Of a DNA stretch of 64,000 bases, positions 56,970-64,000 are shown one piece after another. The notes beneath the pieces are model-generated. The model was not told the DNA's origin, did no database searches, and was given only the letters and a program-made list of their open reading frames with translations. Made by a program: the position numbers and the translations under genes. The DNA comes from Microbacterium sp. LWH7-1.2. GTDB lineage: Bacteria; Actinomycetota; Actinomycetes; Actinomycetales; Microbacteriaceae. Where the stretch lies: the NCBI RefSeq assembly GCF_038397755.1, contig NZ_CP151637.1:4340001-4404000 (forward strand). The letters are read 5' to 3'. Position 1 is the first letter of the stretch. Each line of letters begins with the position of its first letter.

Positions 56970-57233
56970 TCAGCCCCCTCGGTTCGCCCGTGCCCTCCGC
57001 ACGAAGCTCATGATGAGGACGGCGAGCAGCAGTGCGAACGCGACGATGGGGGCGATGTACACGAGTACGCCGACGAGCGGCCAGATGCCGGCGCTCATGT
57101 CGGCACCGGACGCCGAGGCGATCATGATCGCGAAGAAGCTCACGATCGAGAGCACGAGCAGGCCCAGCGACATGAAGGCCAGGATGCGGTCGATGCGGCG
57201 GACGGGAACGTCGCCGGAAGGGTTCGTGCTCAT
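56970..57233 (-). CDS. Small membrane protein, two to three helices
   Basis: 87 residues, MSTNPSGDVPVRRIDRI then hydrophobic segments FMSLGLLVLSIVSFFAIMIA and GVLVYIAPIVAFALLLAVLIMSFV, ending RRARANRGG. ATG 57233; the longer upstream frame is not native-looking. Its stop (TGA) lies just before the helicase-associated gene, so the three are likely one operon. Function unknown. Confidence 0.7.
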   Translation of the reverse strand: MSTNPSGDVPVRRIDRILAFMSLGLLVLSIVSFFAIMIASASGADMSAGIWPLVGVLVYIAPIVAFALLLAVLIMSFVRRARANRGG

Positions 57234-57427
57234 CCGCACCAGCCTACTCGCTGACGCCCGCGCCGCGGTCAGCGCGCGCGGCCGTGATCGTGGATGACGG
57301 ATGCTGCGCCATGGGGTCGCGGCGGACGCCGTGCCGTTAGGCTGGTAGGTGGGGTTGGAAGACCCCGGTTTCGTCATGCTCTGTTTCGTCCGCGACGCGT
57401 CGCGGACGCCGATCCAGCGAGGTTTCC

Positions 57428-57811
57428 ATGCCCACCGGCAAGGTCAGGTTCTACGACGAGGAGAAGGGGTTCGGCTTCATCTCCTCCGAAGACGGTCAGG
57501 ACGTCTTCCTGCACGCCACTGCCCTTCCGCCCGGCACACCCGCGCCCAAGGCGGGGACCCGCCTCGAGTACGGCATCGCCGACGGCAAGCGCGGCCCGCA
57601 GGCCCTCTCGGTGCGCGTGCTCGAGGCTCCGGTGAGCCTGGCGAAGCGCGCCCGCAAGCCCGCCGACGACATGGCGATCATCATCGAGGACCTCGTGAAG
57701 CTCCTGGACGGCATCGGCGGAGACCTCCGTCACGGTCGCTACCCGAGCGGCGCGCACGCCAAGAAGGTCGCCGCGGTCCTGCGCAAGGTCGCCGATGAAC
57801 TCGACGCCTGA
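57428..57811 (+). CDS. Cold-shock-domain protein with C-terminal extension
   Basis: 127 residues. Residues 1-68 are a cold-shock domain (TGKVRFYDEEKGFGFISS, DVFLHATAL) and residues 69-127 are a helical, Lys/Arg-rich extension (LAKRARKPADDMAIIIEDLVKLL; GAHAKKVAAVLRKVADEL) absent from cspA. Its 3' end overlaps the DUF3027 gene by 17 bases, so the two are tightly coupled. Confidence 0.88.
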   Translation: MPTGKVRFYDEEKGFGFISSEDGQDVFLHATALPPGTPAPKAGTRLEYGIADGKRGPQALSVRVLEAPVSLAKRARKPADDMAIIIEDLVKLLDGIGGDLRHGRYPSGAHAKKVAAVLRKVADELDA

Positions 57812-58610
57812 CCCGATCGAGGGCGTCGTCGACGCCGACGCGGCTGCAGACGGCGTCGAGGAGGCTCCGGAGAGCGTCGACGAGGTCTCGGAGAGCTCGG
57901 AGACCGCCGAGAGTGTCGACGTCGTCGCCGTCGTCGAGGCATCGGAGACTGCGGAGGTCGTCGAGGTCGTGGAGGCCGTCGTGCCCGTCGATCCCGATCC
58001 TCAGCTCCTGGCGGCGCACGATCTGGCGCTCGCCGCGCTCCGCGAGATCACGCCCGAGGCGACGATCGGCGACCCCGCGGGCTACCGCGTCGAGGCCGAC
58101 GGCGTCGTCTCGCTGCGCTTCGCGAATCGCCTCGCGGGCTACCCGGGCTGGTTCTGGACCGTCAGTCTCGCGCGGGTCTACGACGCCGAGCCCACCGTGC
58201 TCGAGGTCGAGCTCCTTCCGGGCGACGGCGCGCTGCTCGCCCCCGACTGGGTGCCGTGGGCGGTGCGACTCGCGGATTACCACGCCGCCCAGGCCGCCCT
58301 GGCGGAGGCCGCGCACGCCGACGAGGACGAGGACGCCGACCACGACGAACTCGAGGACGTCGACGACCTCGACGTGTCGGACTTCGACGAGGACGGCTCG
58401 CCCATCCTCCACGCCGGCGACGTCGACGGCGTCGACATCGACGAACTCGCCGACGCCGCGGCCGGGGACGACTCGGATGAGGACGACGACTATTCCGAGG
58501 ACGACGACTCAGACGACGAGGATGAGGACGACGAGTACGACGAGGGCGAGGACGAGGAGGATTCCGACGAGGACTACTCCGACGAGGACCCCGACCTCGA
58601 AGACGCCTGA
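57795..58610 (+). CDS. DUF3027 acidic protein
   Basis: 271 residues. Acidic N-terminal arm, a DUF3027 core (about 75-160: ANRLAGYPGWFWTVSLARVYDAEPTVLEVELLPG and WVPWAVRLADY), then a tail of about 90 residues made almost entirely of Asp and Glu (DEDEDADHDEL ... DPDLEDA). An acidic chaperone-like or nucleic-acid-mimicking partner of the cold-shock protein is conceivable. Overlap with the cold-shock gene suggests a shared function. Confidence 0.82.
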   Translation: MNSTPDPIEGVVDADAAADGVEEAPESVDEVSESSETAESVDVVAVVEASETAEVVEVVEAVVPVDPDPQLLAAHDLALAALREITPEATIGDPAGYRVEADGVVSLRFANRLAGYPGWFWTVSLARVYDAEPTVLEVELLPGDGALLAPDWVPWAVRLADYHAAQAALAEAAHADEDEDADHDELEDVDDLDVSDFDEDGSPILHAGDVDGVDIDELADAAAGDDSDEDDDYSEDDDSDDEDEDDEYDEGEDEEDSDEDYSDEDPDLEDA

Positions 58611-58626
58611 CCTCCTCCAGACATGA

Positions 58627-58675
58627 CGAAAGGGTGGATCCCGCCGCCCGCAGCGCGGTGGGATCCACCCTTTCG
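58627..58675. terminator. Terminator after DUF3027
   Basis: Perfect 16-bp stem (58627-58642 with 58660-58675) with a 17-base loop, between DUF3027 and the convergent GH3 remnant. Confidence 0.82.
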
Positions 58676-58682
58676 CGTTCTC

Positions 58683-59109
58683 TCAGCGGCGCTCGACCGC
58701 GGGTTCCGCACGTCCCGCCGGGAGCACCGCCGCGTCGGCGACGTGGAAGCGTGCGCTGAGCAGCACGTCGTCGCGCGAAGACGGACCCGCGAGCAGCTCG
58801 AACTCGCCGGCTTCGACGAGCCGGCGGCCCGCAGCATCCACGATCGAGCACTCCGCGACGGGGAGCGACAGCTCGACCGTCGCCGTCTCGCCCGGCTGCA
58901 GGTCGACGTGGCGGTACGCCTTGAGCTCCTTGTCGGCCCAGCTGACCGAGGTGACACTGTCGCGGATGTAGACCTGGACGATCTCGTGTGCGGGCCGGTC
59001 GCCCGTGTTGCGCAGTTCGACGAGGGCGCGCACGGTGTCGGCTTCGCCCACCTCGGATTCGACGAGGCGCAGGCCGGAGTACTCGACCGTGGTGTACGAC
59101 AGGCCTCAT
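58683..59109 (-). pseudogene. GH3 beta-glucosidase remnant (only C-terminal fibronectin-like end)
   Basis: The minus strand reads GLSYTTVEYSGLRL then VRALVELRNTGDRPAHEIVQVY, ADKELKAYRHVDLQPGET and ending PAVERR: the C-terminal fibronectin-III-like domain of GH3 glycosidases, about 140 of some 750-800 residues. A ribosome site AAGGAGGAG (59112-59120) and ATG 59109 are still present, but the ATG is out of frame and an in-frame TGA precedes GLSYTT. So a deletion has joined the start to the 3' end. The divergent TetR gene with an operator between them is probably the former local regulator. Confidence 0.8.
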
Positions 59110-59183
59110 TGCTCCTCCTTGATGTGAGCACGACATCGTGTCTCCCGGGGGGTGACGACGGCGTCTGGGTGATTGCCAAATTA

Positions 59184-59214
59184 ACTTGCAATCAAGTAAG
59201 TAACTCTTGCAAGT
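59184..59214. promoter_or_regulatory. Palindromic operator sites between GH3 remnant and TetR gene
   Basis: In an AT-rich island, ACTTGCAATCAAGT (59184-59197, perfect ACTTG-N4-CAAGT) and a related CTTGCAAG palindrome (59206-59213) lie about 100-125 bases before the TetR start. Such paired dyads are typical of TetR autoregulatory operators. The regulator is inferred, not shown. Confidence 0.6.
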
Positions 59215-59309
59215 ATGGTGATCCAGAGCGCACGGGCAGGCTGTGCGTAGACTCACAGGCGCCGGCGAGGACGCATCCGCGACGCCGGTGAAGAAGGGGG
59301 CGCCGAGCG

Positions 59310-61084
<1,775 letters not shown>

Positions 61085-61173
61085 CTAGAGACGCGCGCAC
61101 CGCGGCCCCGTTCCCGTGACGCGTCGTGACGCCGTGCGGCCGCGGCCGCCGGCCCGGCCTCGGCGCCGAGAGC

Positions 61174-61192
61174 AGAGGATAGGCTGTCCTCA
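61174..61192 (+). promoter_or_regulatory. Iron-box-like operator in front of dtxR
   Basis: The 19-mer at 61174-61192 (AGAGGATAGGCTGTCCTCA) matches 13 of 19 positions of the DtxR/IdeR consensus TTAGGTTAGGCTAACCTAA, including the dyad ends. It overlaps a TAGGCT -10 hexamer (61180-61185), 29 bases upstream of the dtxR ATG, so it is well placed for autorepression. Confidence 0.55.
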
Positions 61193-61220
61193 GCCCCTTG
61201 AGACCCCTGAGGACACCGCG

Positions 61221-61922
61221 ATGACCGACCTGATCGACACCACTGAGATGTACCTGCGCACGATCCTCGAGCTCGAGGAGGAGAACATCGTGCCGTTGCG
61301 GGCGCGCATCTCGGAGCGCCTGGGCCACTCGGGTCCCACGGTGTCGCAGACGATCGGGCGAATGGAGCGCGATGGACTCGTCGTCGTCTCCGAGGACCGC
61401 ACCCTCGAGCTCACCGACGCCGGCCGACAGAAGGCCGTCGACGTCATGCGCAAGCACCGGCTCGCCGAGCGTCTGCTGTCGGATGTCATCGGCCTGGACT
61501 GGGCGTACGTCCACGAAGAGGCCTGCCGCTGGGAGCACGTCATGAGCGAGCAGGTCGAACGCCGCCTCGTCGAGCTGCTCGGCCACCCCACCGAGTCGCC
61601 GTACGGCAACCCGATCCCGGGGCTCGACCAGCTCGGCGACGTGCCGACGAACGGCTTCGAGCAGGGTGTGGTGGGCCTGGTGCGCCGCCTCAACGACGCG
61701 GGTGAGCCCATCACCGGCACCGTCCGCCGGCTCGCCGAGCCCGCGCAGGTCGACCCCGAACTGCTGCAGCAGCTGAAGGGCGCCGGCGTCGTCCCGGGCG
61801 CCTTCGGCGACTATCGCTACAACGAGGGCTACGTGCTCGTCCAGATGCAGGGCAGCGACGAGGGCCTCGAGCTGCCGGTCGAGATCGCCTCGCACATCTT
61901 CCTCGTCGACGACGTCCGCTGA
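61221..61922 (+). CDS. dtxR: DtxR/IdeR-family iron-dependent repressor
   Basis: 233 residues. N-terminal winged HTH (GHSGPTVSQTIGRMERDGL), the dimerisation/metal domain with primary-site residues Met10, Cys102, Glu105 and His106 and ancillary residues His79, Glu83 and His98 exactly at DtxR numbering, and a C-terminal SH3-like domain. Represses iron uptake and siderophore genes when Fe2+ is bound. Confidence 0.95.
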   Translation: MTDLIDTTEMYLRTILELEEENIVPLRARISERLGHSGPTVSQTIGRMERDGLVVVSEDRTLELTDAGRQKAVDVMRKHRLAERLLSDVIGLDWAYVHEEACRWEHVMSEQVERRLVELLGHPTESPYGNPIPGLDQLGDVPTNGFEQGVVGLVRRLNDAGEPITGTVRRLAEPAQVDPELLQQLKGAGVVPGAFGDYRYNEGYVLVQMQGSDEGLELPVEIASHIFLVDDVR

Positions 61923-62052
61923 GGCGGGTGCGTTCCGCCGGATGGGACGCCCGCCAGGGTGTTTGCGCGCTCCTGGCGCCGTGCGAGGACACCGGATGCC
62001 GCATTCCGCAAGCCCTCGTGACGCACTGTGCGGAGATTGCCAGGCGCGGAGC
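61923..62052. other. Gap after dtxR
   Basis: Within the 313-base region 61923-62235. No supported ORF or strong terminator is seen here; the sequence contains one CCGGATGCCGC copy of the recurring motif near 61991. Confidence 0.5.
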
Positions 62053-62080
62053 GTGACATAAACGTGACCTTCGGGTAGCC
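62053..62080 (+). promoter_or_regulatory. Promoter of the M23 peptidase gene
   Basis: GTGACA (62053-62058), 16-base spacer and TAGCCT (62075-62080). It would give a leader of about 150 bases before the TTG start at 62236. Confidence 0.5.
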
Positions 62081-62085
62081 TCGAA

Positions 62086-62235
62086 CAGTCCACCAGGCCA
62101 GAAGCCCGCCGACAGGACCCCGCGTGGATTGCCTCTCCGGCTCGTCGTCCACATGTGGTGAAGCCCGCACATCGTGCCCCGACATCGAGTGCTGACGAGC
62201 CAGGCGCCCCGGCGCAGAGGCGCCGGAGGACCAGT
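62086..62235 (+). promoter_or_regulatory. Structured 5' leader of M23 peptidase gene
   Basis: The leader can fold: a long-range helix GGCTCGTC (62139-62146) with GACGAGCC (62194-62201), an inner palindrome CCACATGTGG (62149-62158), a small hairpin GCAC/GTGC (62167-62170 with 62174-62177), and a hairpin CCGGCGC/GCGCCGG (62209-62215 with 62220-62226) whose 3' arm overlaps the first two bases of the GGAGGA ribosome site (62225-62230). It may control translation. No named riboswitch is confidently recognised. Confidence 0.5.
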
Positions 62236-63159
62236 TTGGCTGAAGAGATCGAGTCGCACGCGAACGTGCCCGAGCACGCCGCGGCGGACCAGAACCGTCG
62301 CGCGCGCAATCGGAAGACCCCCGTGCGACGCTTCGGCGCCGCCGCGCCCGCGAAGCCGACGGCAGCACGGGCGCAAGCCCGCCCCGCCGCATCGGCGGCC
62401 TCGTCGAAGAAGGGCCGCGTGGCGAAGCCGCTGCGCAGCCTCGTGGTGCTCACGATGGTGGGCGGTCTCGTCGCAACTGTCGCGATCCCGGGCTTCGCCG
62501 CCGGCGCCACCGCCGTCGCGGAGGATTCCAAGACGATCCAGCAGATGGCCGTCGACGACGCGCAGACGTTCGTCGCGGCATCCGACGCGAATGCCAGCGA
62601 GCTGTCGCGCGAGAGCTACGCGGCCACCACCGCGGAAGAGATCGAGAAGAAGAAGGCCGAAGAGGCCGCGGCCGAGCGTGCCCGTCAGGTGGCGGCGGCT
62701 GCCGCCTCGGCGGCGAAGTCGCGGTCCACGGTTCCCACCAACATCGCCCTCACGTCGCCGGGCACCGGCGAGGTGCGCTGGCCCCTCCTCAACTTCACCA
62801 AGGGCCGCGGCCTCTGGGATTCGGGCTATCACCAGGGTGTGGACCTCTTGGCGTCGTGCGGCACGCCGATCTACGCGACGGCCGCCGGCGTCGTCAAGGT
62901 CTCGCAGGAGAGCTACGGCGGCTACGGTGTCGGGGTCTCGATCGATCACGTCATCGGCGGTCAGCAGGTCAATTCGCTCTACGGTCACATGACGTACGGC
63001 AGCCGTCAGGTCTCGGTCGGCCAGTCCGTTTCGGCCGGTCAGCTGATCGGCTTCGTTGGCAGCACCGGCAGCTCGACCGCATGCCACCTGCACTTCGAAA
63101 TCCACATCAACGGCTCGGTCGTCGACCCGTGGGCGTGGCTGCAGGCCAACGCAGGCTGA
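62236..63159 (+). CDS. M23-family peptidoglycan endopeptidase (LytM-like), membrane-anchored
   Basis: 307 residues from TTG 62236, preceded by GGAGGA. N-terminal basic cytoplasmic part, one transmembrane helix (about 70-90: LRSLVVLTMVGGLVATVAIPGF), an alanine-rich helical section (AEEIEKKKAEEAAAERARQ), then the LytM domain: GYHQGVDLLASCGTPIYATAAG (zinc His/Asp; here HQGVDL for HxGxD), VNSLYGHM and ACHLHFEIH (HxH). Hydrolyses peptide crosslinks of the cell wall or, with M23 activity lost, regulates amidases. Terminator follows. Confidence 0.9.
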   Translation: MAEEIESHANVPEHAAADQNRRARNRKTPVRRFGAAAPAKPTAARAQARPAASAASSKKGRVAKPLRSLVVLTMVGGLVATVAIPGFAAGATAVAEDSKTIQQMAVDDAQTFVAASDANASELSRESYAATTAEEIEKKKAEEAAAERARQVAAAAASAAKSRSTVPTNIALTSPGTGEVRWPLLNFTKGRGLWDSGYHQGVDLLASCGTPIYATAAGVVKVSQESYGGYGVGVSIDHVIGGQQVNSLYGHMTYGSRQVSVGQSVSAGQLIGFVGSTGSSTACHLHFEIHINGSVVDPWAWLQANAG

Positions 63160-63183
63160 CACACAGACCCTCTGCAATCACAG

Positions 63184-63222
63184 AAGCGAGCGGATGCCCC
63201 GAGCCGGGGCATCCGCTCGCTT
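63184..63222 (+). terminator. Terminator after M23 peptidase
   Basis: Perfect 17-bp stem (63184-63200 with 63206-63222), 5-base loop and TTTCTCGTT tail. The stem is built on an inverted GCGGATGCC motif. Confidence 0.88.
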
Positions 63223-63296
63223 TCTCGTTACCCGACACGCCATCAGCCGTTCAGTCTCGCCGCGCCCCGGGCGTGTCGCGGTGGGTTACCCTGGGA

Positions 63297-63450
63297 TTCG
63301 ACGCTGAGAGAGCGGAGGGAGCCGATGGGCTGCACACCACGCATCCGAACCACGGATGCGCTTGGACGCCTCGTCCTTCGGCATTGCACGAGCGGATGCC
63401 GCGGCACTGCCGTGGCGCCAGGGCGCTGTCTGTAGACAGCGCCTTTTTTC
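63297..63450 (+). ncRNA. Candidate small RNA or leader with intrinsic terminator
   Basis: In the 364-base region 63160-63523, apart from the terminator above, a TACCCT -10 candidate (63287-63292) precedes about 150 bases that hold a perfect hairpin CGCATCCG/CGGATGCG (63340-63347 with 63353-63360), a second stem near GCCGCGGCA/GCCGTGGC (about 63397-63415), and a canonical intrinsic terminator (GGCGCTGTC at 63423-63431 with GACAGCGCC at 63436-63444, then T6). The reading frames across it look non-coding. A T-run after a GC stem upstream of a gene is unusual in this window. It could be a small RNA or a leader attenuator for the HNH gene. Confidence 0.45.
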
Positions 63451-63523
63451 ATGCCCCTGCGCCCTTGATCGTCGCGCAAGTCGAATACCGAGAAGCCGTC
63501 CCGGCCATTCGAGAGGATGATCA

Positions 63524-64000
63524 ATGCGCACTCTGGTGCTGAACGCGGGCTACGAGCCGCTCGCCGTCGTGTCGTTCAAGCGGGCGCTCGTGCTCGTGAT
63601 GAACGAGAAGGCCACCGTGGTGGAACACACCGAGACCGATCCGGTGTGGGGCACCCGACGATCGTACGAACGCCCGGCTGTGATCATCCTGACCCGCTAT
63701 GTGCGGGTGCCGGGCGGTCGCCACGTGCCGGTCACCCGGCGGGGCGTGCTGCGTCGCGACAACCATCACTGCGCCTACTGCGGCAAGGCGGCGTCGACGA
63801 TCGACCATGTGCTGCCGCGCTCGCGCGGCGGCGCCGACTCGTGGGAGAACCTCGTCGCCTGCTGCCTGCGCTGCAACAACATCAAGAGCGATCGCACCCC
63901 GCAGGAGATGCACTGGGAGCTGCGCTTCACGCCGCACCCGCCGCGCGGCGCGCAGTGGACCGTCCGCGGCACCGAGCGCACCGACCCGCGGTGGGAGCCG
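63524..64000 (+). CDS. HNH endonuclease (3' end beyond window)
   Basis: 159 visible residues. MRTLVLNAGYEPLAVVSFKRALVLVMNEKATVVE is the usual start of the actinobacterial HNH family; the active-site block runs CAYCGKAASTIDHVLPRSRGG (two zinc Cys, catalytic Asp-His) and LVACCLRCNNIKSDRTPQEM (second Cys pair, Asn/His). GAGAGGAT precedes ATG 63524. A nucleic-acid processing role is inferred; the family is widespread and mostly uncharacterised. Confidence 0.88.
   Translation, partial: MRTLVLNAGYEPLAVVSFKRALVLVMNEKATVVEHTETDPVWGTRRSYERPAVIILTRYVRVPGGRHVPVTRRGVLRRDNHHCAYCGKAASTIDHVLPRSRGGADSWENLVACCLRCNNIKSDRTPQEMHWELRFTPHPPRGAQWTVRGTERTDPRWEP

Noticed and set aside
62086..62235. Direct call of a c-di-AMP riboswitch
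   Set aside because: The conserved core motifs are not visible; recorded as an unassigned structured leader instead.

Overview
The window is about 70% G+C, has short intergenic gaps, and uses many GTG and TTG starts. Its gene set (GlnR, CarD, SenX3/RegX3, DtxR with canonical residues, DUF3263, DUF3027, an XPB helicase pair, orphan sugar-ABC ATPase) points to a high-GC actinobacterium, most likely Microbacteriaceae (Microbacterium-like). I see no insertion sequence, prophage, CRISPR array, rRNA or replication origin. It is chromosomal core sequence with a few accessory blocks, one tRNA-Thr(TGT), and two genes reduced to remnants.

Layout. 1-1.9 kb: the front of a phosphate-importer operon (pstS, pstC cut by the window edge) with a PHO box. 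2-8.5 kb: a small Lys/Ala-rich protein, a 1315-residue Pls-type polyamino-acid synthetase, an M1 metallopeptidase and a phosphopantetheinyl transferase, which together look like a cationic isopeptide-polymer locus. 8.5-12.3 kb: mutT1-like Nudix/phosphatase, ppk and glnR. 12.5-17.4 kb: small membrane proteins, nitrobindin-like protein, YgfZ, FUSC-type membrane protein, a methyltransferase and gpmA. 17.5-20.5 kb: phoU divergent from senX3-regX3, with a triple PHO box in front of phoU. 20.6-31.3 kb: housekeeping genes (lipoprotein, carD, ispDF, cysS, rlmB, DUF4032 protein, orphan ABC ATPase, cysteine-less DsbA-like protein).

31.3-38.4 kb: tRNA-Thr, a DMT transporter and a purine (urate/ureide) catabolic cluster: DUF6986 protein, allE, a wrecked allantoinase gene, an HpcH/HpaI-type lyase, bcp, uraD, uraH and urate oxidase. 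38.5-43.6 kb: nitroreductase, msrB, DUF2332, DUF3263, LytR_C protein, cspA and groEL under two CIRCE-type repeats. 43.7-46.6 kb: a lone WXG100 protein and a two-component system. 46.6-50.9 kb: a SufR-like regulator divergent from folE, an FAD reductase, a FolP2-type DHPS homologue and a RibD-type reductase. 50.9-64 kb: TetR regulator, secreted 5'-nucleotidase, XPB helicase and partner, Csp/DUF3027 pair, a GH3 beta-glucosidase remnant beside its probable TetR regulator, serC, dtxR behind an iron-box-like site, an M23 peptidase with a structured leader, a probable small RNA, and an HNH endonuclease cut by the window edge.

Themes. Phosphate starvation links pst, phoU, senX3/regX3, ppk and perhaps the secreted nucleotidase. 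Purine catabolism has its urate end intact, but the allantoinase here is broken. A 7-mer, CGGATGC, recurs throughout in both orientations and inside terminator stems; this is the most unusual DNA-level signal in the window. All functional calls come from reading the sequence by eye; no database search was run.
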